From Rhizophagus clarus (lineage: Eukaryota > Glomeromycota > Glomeromycetes > Glomerales > Glomeraceae), in contig BLAL01000241.1 in assembly GCA_015698045.1 (NCBI GenBank), positions 124,001-188,000 on the forward strand: a stretch of 64,000 nt of DNA, in the 5' to 3' direction. Position 1 is the first letter of the stretch, and every line of letters begins with the position of its first letter. The position numbers were made by a program, and so were the translations under genes. Positions 54,204-64,000 of the stretch are shown here, piece after piece. A model generated the notes under the pieces. That model was not told where the DNA came from, did no database searches, and saw only the letters and a list, made by a program, of their open reading frames with translations.

Positions 54204-54569
54204 GTTGCAATCCAGATATCCGCGGATGGACACATTTTGACAATTATACACGAATTTAAATTAATAAAGGCAAGAATTTTTTTGAGATATCTTAAGACAA
54301 TATCTCAAGGTATAATATAGAAAAATTAAAAATTTCGTTTATAATAAAAAGAGAGAGAAATCCTATTCGGATTGAATTTTTCATCTGTCAGATGAATTTT
54401 CAATCCGAATTGGATTTCTCTTTAATTTTATATTTGGAAAGGGCTTTAAATCTATTATGTTATGGAATATAGCCTTAATGGTATACTCAAAAAAAAAATC
54501 CTTATTTTTATTGATTAAATATGTGTACAATTGTCAAATGTTTCCATCCGCGGATATCCAGATTGCAAC
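54204..54569. mobile_element. MITE, 366 bp, possibly PIF/Harbinger type
   Basis: The ends GTTGCAATCCAGATATCCGC and the inverse at 54550-54569 agree with a single inserted base, and the inverted match continues through GGATGGA and TTGACAATT, about 45 bp in all. TTA lies two or three bases outside each end, consistent with a TTA target duplication, but a 3-bp match is weak. Confidence 0.7.
54355..54424. repeat. Long hairpin inside the MITE
   Basis: AGAGAAATCC, TTCGGATTGAA and TTCATCTG are mirrored by CAGATGAA, TTCAATCCGAA and GGATTTCTCT around centre 54389, giving a stem of about 30 bp with small bulges. Confidence 0.75.
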
Positions 54570-54710
54570 ATTAATCCAGGTGATTTTATAGGTATAATAA
54601 ACAATTTATAATTTTTATAGTCATTTATGAAACAATATGCAAATTTTGATGCAGATTTTGTTTAAATAGATGTAAATAATATTGATGGGTATCTTTAATG
54701 TACAGTAAAG

Positions 54711-54762
54711 GTGTACATTATTAATATATAGACTGGCCCAGTCTATATATTAATAATATACA
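54711..54762. repeat. Palindrome TATTAATATATAGACTGG
   Basis: Arms of about 24 bp around the centre GGCCC at 54737, nearly perfect. No associated gene. Confidence 0.75.
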
Positions 54763-57700
54763 ATCCTACTGTATGTTAAGATTCTCCAATATTAATACTG
54801 TATGATGCGATTTAATTTGTATTTAAATTTGTATTGATAATTTTAGTAAAAAATTTGTTAAATTTTGGCTAAATATTATGATAATTTTTTATATGTATCA
54901 ATTTTATATTATTTTTTTTTTTTTATTTTGGCCAAAGAACATACTTAAAGCTTTATTAATTTATGATCTAAAAATACAAATTAAATTTAATAAACCTACT
55001 TATAGTTACCTCAAAGATGTGAACAGTTATGTTTTATGCATCACTACATCTACAGCTTACTTATAGTAAGAAGTTTATTTATAAAATTAAGAAATAAAGG
55101 AAATAAAAATAAAAAAAATAAAAAAATTCTACTTCAGAAAACAATCTAAATAAAGTTAAGCAATAAATACTTCTAAGTTAATCCAATTTTCATTATTCTA
55201 ACTAAACTAAACCAATTATTCTAGCAAAGCTTTTAATCCAATTATAATATTCTTCATATCAGATTTTGCAGGTTGATCAGATTTTGAGTGAGAATTCTTC
55301 TTATTAGAATAGTCAGAATGTAATATTGTAATTATTTTTTTGTTATAATTATTAGTATTTAAACCTATAAAACTTAATTTTAAACTAGTAACTTTGTTAA
55401 AAAATAAGTTATTCATTTTGTCAATTTGAGTGGAATTCTGAAATTTTTTGAAATTAAAAGTGAAATAACAGTATCAAAAGACTATCTTATCATTTCATTG
55501 CTGATTATTATTGATTCTTGTGAAAACATGATTTCAGATGCCAAAATAACCTATCAGTTTATATTCTCTATTTGCTTTTTTGATTATTTTAAAAAATTTG
55601 AACTACTGTCCATTAAAAATTGGTATATTTAACCATTAAAAAATAAGAAGGCATCTATTATATTATTTAAAATATTGTTAATAACAGTTTAAAATTTCTA
55701 TATTATTTTTATTTTAAAAGATTTCAAGATATAGAAAACTATCTAACTGGTAAACTATCTAATTTAATAGTCAAATTCTCTTTATTATATGATTTAAGAT
55801 ATTTGTAATTCAGAATCAGTTATACCTTTGCCAATAAATACTTTTTATATACTCTCGTACTAATTAAAATGACTTTGCTTCAAAACTGTAAACTGATCTA
55901 AAGCATATAATTATTCCATTCACTAATATATTATAGACTACTAGATTTAATAATTATGCCTATTTTTTTCTTAAAGGATAATAACTAATAATGATAATAT
56001 TGTTTTGATGAAAGTTATCTATCCTATTTTTCTGTTTAAATTTCTTTCTTTTGTCTTTAAATATTAATAGTAAAATACTTAAATTATATTTTAAAAATTT
56101 GAGTGGTGTAGAAAAAGGAGAAAGTAACTTATTATTAAAAGTGATCATTTTTAATTCAAATGATATAATCTTAAATGATTGATCATTAAAAGTAATAAAG
56201 AGATTTTGGTTTAAAGAAGTATTATTAGAAAGTTATTGTAATTACTGCTTCTCTTTTAAGACTTAAATAAGAATGTAACAGGTATTATAATTTGTTATTA
56301 ATATGGAAGAATAATATCTATTGTATCATCCAAATTCTTCAAATCTGATTAGTATTGAGTAACCCCTAAAATTTCTATATTGGGAATATATTATTGTTCT
56401 ATAAAAATAGGCTGATGCTTGAATATATCTTTAATTATCATATTTTTAAAAAATTTGTTATTAAAAAAAATATTAAAAATAGTAGCAAATAACTATTAAG
56501 TATAATAAGAACCTGAATATTAAAAGTTGAAATTATAGGTTTATTTTTATATTTCTTGAGAAGTTCACATATTGCCAATTTACTGGATGGTATTATTAAG
56601 GCAAAAGTATTAATATTTTTATTTATAAGTTTATTAAAAAAAGTCTTAATAGCATATTTAAAAATATTAAGGATTTTTTTAAGTATATTAGTATATTTTA
56701 TGTTAAGAAACTTATTTTTAATATTTTTAAAGCTAGTTTTATTAGTAAATAAATGAATTATAATAAAAAATAAAAATTTATTCTTTTATAAAAATTGGTT
56801 CACAGATCTACAACTCAATATTCCTTTGTTTTTTTTTAATCTTATATTACCATTATCATAATTTTCAAAATTCTATATATTAATCATTATATATATAAAA
56901 GATTATCAAATTATCAGATTATAAATTATTAATATAATCAAATATTTTACACCAATCATTTTATTAAATTTCTTACTACTAATACATTTTGTCATATTAT
57001 TTTTTAAGCAAAAATTTTCTTTTAATACGAATATTAACTATAGTATTAAAACATATTATGATTATTATAAATATATGTACTATAATTGTAAATTTAATAA
57101 AAAGAAATGTAAATATAATAAAATAATAAAATTTAATAAAAAAAACTAAACTAAAAAAATTTTATATATTTATAAGAACTTTTAACCTTTTTCTTCATAA
57201 AAAAAACTTCTATTTAGACAAAAAAATTTTTATTTTTATAATATTATCACTATTTTTAAATTACTATAATTAGGTAATTTATTGATTAATTAAAATTAAA
57301 TATTAAAAATAATAAAAACAACTGAAAATAACTGAAAATAATAGAAAATAACAAAATACTATTGTAAAAAATGCAATAAAAATTAATTTTGAAACTATCT
57401 TTTAAAAAGAAATAACACCTGCTCTTCTTTTATTTATTTTTAAGCTGCTTTAATTTAAAATATACATTAGATAAAAAATTTTTTAAACATTTTTTTATTT
57501 ATTAACTACTATATTTCTAATTTTTTTTAGTCTTTAAAACTTTAAGAATACTTCTATTTAAATAGTATTTAAATATTAATATAAGTATTTTTAAAGAAAT
57601 ACTAACTAACTTTTCCAAGTTCTTTACCTAAAAACAAAAGATTTAAAAAAAAAATCAGTTAATAAGCAAAAAAATAGTTAGAAACAAAAGAAATAATTAG

Positions 57701-58867
57701 AAATAATAATATAAAATAAAAATTATTACCTTTTATTTGATAAAAATTAATATAAATCTTAGGAATCTTTAAAAATCAGTTTTAAGAATCAGTTTTTAGG
57801 AATTAGGTATTAGGAATCAGTTTATAAACTACAATAAAATTAAAAGATTAACAATAAAAAAACTATCAATAATGTTATATAATAATAGTTTAGTATTACA
57901 TAGATCAAATAATATTTATAGTATTTATAGCATAAATGTGATTTATTTTTATTTTCATAAAATTAATTTTTTATTTATTACAAAATAATCACTGATCACA
58001 GTAATTTGAAAATGGCAATAATTTAAAAAAAAATTTATTTTTGCTCTTTATTTCATATATAATAATTAATATCAGAAATTTTCCAATAATCAAAAAATAA
58101 AAAAGGCTACTATTTTAGAAATTTTGATAATTTTAGTTTTTGTGATAAAACTTCTATTAAGTTTTTACTATTGATTCACAACTAAAAAACTTTACTAATA
58201 TTCAACCAGAAGTAATAATTATTGATTATTAATTAAATAATAATTATAAAAAGAATAAAAAAAAATACAAGAAATTTTATTTATTTTAATTGTAAAATAA
58301 TGGATAGAAAATTACTATTTGAAAAATAGCTTATTCTCAATATATTAACTTTTTTCAAGTTTAACAATTTATTGGAATTATAGTAGAAGTTAAAAATATT
58401 GACTAAAAAGATTATTTTCTTTTTTTAAATTGACTAAATCAAATAATAAAAATTTAGAATTAAGTGATTTAAAAAATTTTAAAATAAATATGAAATATTA
58501 TTTAAGTTACAAAAAGAAATTATTGTAATTATACAAATAAGATATAAAGTTTATAGAAAAAAAATAAAAATAAGAAAGAAAACAATTGTTTACTATTTTA
58601 TTTATATATATTTAATTTTATTTTACATTAATTACTTAATTTATTTAGGAAAAAATTCTTATATTTGATGAATCTTCAGATAAAAATAATAATAATTTTT
58701 AAAAAAAAGGTGAATTTAATTTTTAAAATATTAGATTTAATAAAACAATTAATAAAATAGTATTTAAACTTTATGAATAATAGCATTATTTACAAAATAA
58801 TTTATTATACTATATTATTTATAAAGTTTATTTAAAATTAATAGCAAAACTTCTTATAATATGAGTA
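54763..58867. other. About 4.1 kb of AT-rich DNA with no recognisable gene
   Basis: Short frames here are chance openings in very AT-rich sequence and show no domain. I saw no RNA gene. Old transposon remnants are likely but cannot be named. Confidence 0.65.
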
Positions 58868-59939
58868 CAGTTAATCCTCTATAATGAATCTCAATATAGT
58901 GAATAATATGATATAACAGACCATTCATATAGTACTAATTTTTAAATATAAAAAAATTTTAATATAACAGAGTTTATTATTTATTTACTGTATAACATAG
59001 TATAAAGTAAAGTATACAAAATGGTATATATAAAATGATTTTTTTTATAATAAATTATTATTTTTTTAATACAACGAAGATTTATTTTTGTCAATAAGAA
59101 TATTAATAAACATTCTTATACAATATATTAAAATAAATCTCTTTACTCTATTTATTTTCAGAAATATTCTGAAAGATCCATTCTTACAAAAAATAAAAAA
59201 GAACATTAATAAATATTCTTATACAAAATATTAAAATCAAATCCCCCTTTACTTCATTTACCTTCAAGAATACTTTAAAAGATCTGTTCTTACAAAAATA
59301 AAAAGAAAAATATTAATAAATATTTTTATATATTAAAATAAAAAAAATTGTTCTCTTTACTCCATTTACCTTCAAGAACGCTTTGAAAGATCTGTTTCTA
59401 TAAAAAATAAAAAAAAATGTTAATAAACATTCTTATATATTAAAATAAAAAAAAAATTTATCTTCTTTACTCTATTTACTTTCAAGAATGCTTTGAAAGA
59501 TCCATTCTTATAAAAAATAAAAAAAAAATGTTAATAAATATTCTTGTATATTAAAATAAAAAAAACTTATTCTCTTTACTTTATTTATCTTTAGGAACAC
59601 TTTGAAAGACTGTTTCTACATAAAATAAAAAAAAAAACATTAATAAAAATATTTTTATACTAAATTATTAATAAAAAAATAAAAAAATATTAAAAAAATA
59701 ATTCAAATTTACTGATTTATCTAGAAGTCATGGCCAAAAGGTCCATTTCTTACAAAAAAATAAAAATTTTTTAATAAAAAAATGTTTAGATTAGTGTATT
59801 AGTATATAGATTGGCAAATTACATGATCTGTATATTCAATATGTTTATACTGAAAAATTCATTATAGTGTTAATAAATTTTTTTATAATAAAGTCCTAAT
59901 CAAATAAAACATAGGATTTGTTATATCAAGAAAAAACTG
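58868..59939. mobile_element. Pogo/Tigger-like non-autonomous element, 1.07 kb
   Basis: Left end CAGTTAATCCTCTATAATGA, right end (reverse) CAGTTTTTTCTTGATATAAC, both followed by TATAAC/TATAATG words, flanked by TA on each side (58866-58867 and 59940-59941). Such ends and a TA target are typical of pogo-like Tc1/mariner relatives. The core is the array at 59090-59760. No transposase. Confidence 0.6.
59090..59760 (-). repeat. Six tandem exon-like blocks of about 28 nt (array D)
   Basis: On the minus strand each unit has a T/A-rich tract ending TATAG or GTAAG, a short block with GATCTTTCAAAGCGTTCTTG, then GTAAATGGAGTAAAGA. The clearest block is 59370-59397 (28 nt). Units recur near 59149, 59258, 59366, 59476, 59583 and 59715, a period of about 109 bp. 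Spacers carry AACATTAATAAACATTC-type words. Confidence 0.65.
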
Positions 59940-59941
59940 TA

Positions 59942-60584
59942 GAATGTATTATAAGTAATAATATTATATTTTTTATTTATTAACAAGTTAATATATTTTT
60001 AATAATAATTTATTTAATTTAATTATTAAATGTTAGTTAAATGGAACTACAACTCTTAAAATTGCACTAATTTTTTTAGATTTTATTGCATAATATACAA
60101 CAAAAAAAAATATATTTACACAATTATAACAAATATTTGCGAATTATCCTATTCAATATGCATCATCTCAATATATATTACCTTTATATTACTTATTATA
60201 TATTATTTTAAAAACTTGTATTTCTCTTACTTTTAATACTAATAATTCATTATCATTAGAAATTCCAGTTCTAAATATTGAAGAATTTTTAAAAAAAATT
60301 GGATAAGAATAAAAATAATAATATAGTAATTTTATATAATTTATTAATATGTTTAATAAATAAAAAATAATTATTAAACATATTAAAGATTTAGATAATA
60401 ATAACTTTTAAATGTTAAGTATAAAGATTATGATTGATTGGTATAAAATAATTCAAACTATAGCAAAATAATATTAAATAAATTAGTATTGTAAATTTTA
60501 TAATAACCTTTAATATAATAAATATTTAAATCATATTTTAATATAATAATATTTATATAAATTTATCTACTTTATTTTAATTAT
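59942..60584. other. AT-rich DNA with no recognisable gene
   Basis: Nothing coding or structured seen. Confidence 0.6.
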
Positions 60585-60816
60585 CTATTTATATTATTAT
60601 TTAAAGATATTGTTTCTTTAAAAACCCTTTTACCATATATTATTATTTAAAGATATTGTTTCTTTAAAAACCCTTTTACCATATATTATTATTTAAAGAT
60701 ATTGTTTCTTTAAAAACCCTTTTACCATATATTATTATTTAAAGATATTGTTTCTTTAAAAACCCTTTTACCATATATTATTATTTAAAGATATTGTTTC
60801 TTTAAAAACCCTTTTA
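60585..60816. repeat. Five nearly identical 46-bp tandem repeats
   Basis: TTATTATTTAAAGATATTGT followed by TTCTTTAAAAACCCTTTTAC recurs with a 46-bp period (TACC at 60631, 60677, 60723, 60769). Internal copies look identical, so the expansion is recent. Confidence 0.9.
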
Positions 60817-61297
60817 CTATTGTAATTATAATATGAAAACTAACTATAAAAATATATAAATAAAATTATTATAACTTTCTATAAAATTTAAGTTTTTTTA
60901 ATAACTTTTTATTACTAAAAAAGCTGTTTTTATTAGATTTAAGTCAGAAGAGTAAGAAGAGAACAATTCTATATATATATATCAAATGCTTGAAGAAATT
61001 CAATTTAAACTTTTATTATGATAGATTTTTGTATTATCAAAAATAATAATACTGTTAAAATCTAAATACAGGTTTATTTTAAATAATTTTAAACAGAAGA
61101 ATCAATTAATAATATAAACCTTAATATAAAATAATAATAATTATAGAAAATTATAGAAAAATAAAAATTGATATTAATTTACCATATCAAAAATAATAAA
61201 ATTCTTAAAACGCTTTTTAGGGTTACTTTCTTCTATTATATTAATTATTATAAATTTTTGTAATATCAAAGCAAACAAATAATATATTTTTACTATA
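60817..61297. other. AT-rich DNA with no recognisable gene
   Basis: Nothing coding or structured seen. Confidence 0.6.
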
Positions 61298-62232
61298 CAG
61301 TGTGTTAAGAAAATAATTGCGCAATATAATATAAAATTGATTAAATAAAAAATAGTGGGATAATGCATTTATTTGTAAAATAAATAATGTAATACACGTT
61401 ATTTACTTTCTATTTAATATATTTAGAAAAAAATTTCATTGTATATTTGTTAATTTCCTCTTAATAGGTAAAAAAAGTATAATTAACATTAATTAAATGC
61501 CTAAATTATAATTAATTAACACTATTGGTTAAATGATACTGGTTAAACTAAAAAATAAATAAAAATAATAAATATTAGCGTACAATAGATCCTTATAAAT
61601 GATATAAGAAAAAAAAATTCTTTAAAATATTATGATTCTAAAAAAATTAATGATCTGATAAATTTCAATTTGAATAGGTTGGAATCGGCAAATCATCATG
61701 TGCATACATTATTTGCTTAATTTCTAATTAACTAAAGTTCAAATTAAAACCAAATTTTTTTTATTTATAGAATTGTTGTTTCCTAACAAAAATAAGTTAA
61801 TTTCATGTAATTTAAATCATTAGTTACAAAGAAAACTAAATTAAATTATTACAAAAAATAATTTCAATTTTATATTATCATTAACATTTATTTTCTCAAA
61901 AATCAATGATCCAAATTGCATCAAAATTGTATTAAATATGTTGTAAAGGAATGTTTTTTTATAATACATACAATTTTTGCTCCATTATGACTACTGATGT
62001 TAAGAAATTTAATGTGTATAATGATTTATAGATTCAAAAATAGAGATAATAATTTTTAAACATTTTAAAAAATATGTTAATACTAGTTTTAAGAAAATAA
62101 TATCTATAAAACCAAATATTAAAATTTTAATAATATTATGAACTTTTTATAAATAAAATTTCAGCTGCCTAACGTTATTAGTTGTGAAGATATTGAGGTT
62201 TTTATTTGTGCAATTATTTTCTTAACACACTG
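61298..62232. mobile_element. Tc1/mariner-like non-autonomous element, 935 bp
   Basis: The ends CAGTGTGTTAAGAAAATAAT and ATTATTTTCTTAACACACTG are perfect inverted repeats over 22 bp (27 bp with two mismatches), flanked by TA on both sides (61296-61297 and 62233-62234). No intact transposase is present. Confidence 0.8.
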
Positions 62233-62234
62233 TA

Positions 62235-64000
62235 TATAAATACTATTTTTTTGCATAAATATTTGTAAAGAAATACCTATATTTATATAATAAACTTCTT
62301 TTATCTTTAGCAAATTCATTTGAAAAAGCTAGTTAATCTAAAATATAATTATTACTAATTTTAATAATAAATGCATTACAGAATATTTCATTTCATTTTT
62401 TACCATATTTGTAAAGTTAATTATAGTTTAGTAAATTATTAATAATAAATTTAACTTATTTTGCATTTTCTTTTTTATTATATAATACTATAGAAATAAA
62501 AAAATTGCCATAAAGTTGAAATAGACACTTATTTTCCTATTAATACCTCTATTTTAGTTACTAATTCATCCAAATACTAGTCCACTTTATTAATTACAAG
62601 TTGTTTTAATATCTATTATTAATTTATTAAAAAAATTAATAAAAGTTATAATAAAAAGGTAAACTTTAGCTAATATCTGCTTTTATATAATTTCCATTAA
62701 AAATTTTATGTCATCCAACTTTTTTAGTTATAGATCAACTATATAACTCCATTTTCTATAAATTCTCAAAACTTTTTTTACAGTATACTTGCTCATATAA
62801 AGCATTTTTATGATTTTCTTTATAGAGAAACCATTATAATATAGATATACTATTTTTCATTTCAAATCACTACTAAAAACTTTTAAACAACTGACTAAAA
62901 ACAAAGATAAATAACTTATTTAATATATATAAAAATGATAAAAGAGGTAATAACTGTAAATAATCTTAATATATGATTTAATAAACTAAAATATTTTTAA
63001 TAAAGATTATTAACAATTAATTTTTTTTCCATTTTTTTTTTGGAAATAAAAATTTCTTTTGGATTTATATAATATCATATAATTTAAATTAACTAATAAA
63101 AATATATTAATTAAATTATTATATTATAATTTTGATTTTAAAATTTGCTATTTTATAAACTAATAATCAGATTTTAATGATTTTTGGCTTATTAAATTCA
63201 TTTCAATAAAATAACCATTTTAATATATGGTTTAATTTTTCAGGTGCAATATTGATTAAAATATCCCATTTAATAAAAATCTTAGTTATATAGAATTTAA
63301 CTTATTTTAGTAATATTTAAAATCCTTTTCAAATTATATATAAGTAAAAAAAAATTATAAAAATCTTTTCTTTTTAGATAGTACCAATCAGTAAATTATT
63401 TTCTTATTTAGAAACTTTAGAAACTGGCTGATATTATATAGGTTTGGCCTTAAAGAAATGCTTAAAACTTAGTAAATTTTTTATTTGACTGAATCTTATT
63501 TATATATATATTTTTTAGAATTCCATTTACTGATATTATAAATTTATTTATTAAAAAGAAAAATTACCATAAATCAAAATTTTTATAATAAAGTATTATT
63601 TTTTTTATCATATAAATGCACATTTTCTGTCATCAATGTTTGGTCATAGGGGGATGTACTTAGAAAGAGTTGACTGTACCATAATAATATTTGACTAACT
63701 AAAATTTATAGAAAATAACTATTATCGATATTTATATATACCTGCCTAAAAATACCTTTGGCAAGAACAATAATTTCAAAATTATAATTTTCCATATAAT
63801 GATTGGAATAAAAATCATTTGTTCAAGTAAGAAGAATTATTTATTATTATAAAGTATATATATAAAGGTGAAGAAAAAAATTTGAGAAATATACCAAGTA
63901 TAACTAAAATGAGATTGTTTCATTTTTTCGAACTGATCAACTTAATTTAATTTGAAACGCTTGAAACATAAATTTTGTCGTTCATGATTTTTTTTTTTTT
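62235..64000. other. AT-rich DNA with no recognisable gene
   Basis: A lone transposon-like end, GAGTTGACTGTA, finishing at about 63678 has no obvious partner here. Otherwise nothing is recognisable. Confidence 0.6.

Overview
The window looks like nuclear DNA of an arbuscular mycorrhizal fungus, most likely Rhizophagus or a close relative. This is inferred from very AT-rich DNA, short GT-AG introns of about 60-80 nt, nested transposons at nearly every scale, and recognisable families that are expanded in these fungi (Crinkler-type effectors, SAM-domain nucleases, F-box/LRR proteins, SWIM/MULE and hAT transposases). Only two ordinary host genes are clear: argininosuccinate synthase (51912-53558, minus) and a small spliced gene resembling the DUF4602/Faf1 ribosome-biogenesis family (50416-51472, minus). 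A third frame, open off the left edge (1-1045, minus), belongs to an uncharacterised family.

The centre of interest is a 22,424-bp element at 16435-38858. It is bounded by inverted repeats (TIRs) of about 1.98 kb that are nearly identical, each ending in a 33-bp palindrome, with the 5-bp direct repeat CAGGC directly outside both ends. From the left TIR a D5-like primase-helicase gene reads inward (now a pseudogene). From the right TIR an intact 1330-residue family B DNA polymerase reads inward. The first 13 codons and the promoter of both genes lie inside the TIR and are shared, and each TIR also carries a copy of a 101-residue zinc protein transcribed divergently. Between the replication genes are a tyrosine-recombinase-like gene with a truncated tandem copy, a run of small genes sharing the upstream motif TTATTTTTTCGATTAAAGATA, an F-box/LRR protein, and three Crinkler-related genes (a lone header, a SAM plus PD-(D/E)XK protein, and a complete header plus NTPase plus nuclease protein). 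There is no capsid, packaging ATPase, protease or retroviral-type integrase, so it does not match Polintons, and I cannot place it in a named class.

Left of it: a decayed LINE (1046-7831) interrupted by a 4-kb TIR element (3263-7220), two nested MITEs (9871-10289), and a decayed hAT transposon (10869-16152) with a second hAT-type element inside its first transposase exon (11143-13252). Right of it: AT-rich DNA, a Myb/SANT-like remnant, a decayed SWIM-type MULE transposase interrupted by another hAT-type element (45093-46814), decayed reading frames, the two host genes, then about 10 kb of nearly gene-free AT-rich DNA with small DNA transposons.

A second theme is four tandem arrays (3940-6010, 11546-12539, 39315-39790, 59090-59760) of 28-41-nt blocks, each preceded by a T-rich tract plus AG and followed by GTAAG-like sequence, so that each block looks like a mini-exon. 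Three of the four arrays lie inside non-autonomous TIR transposons.
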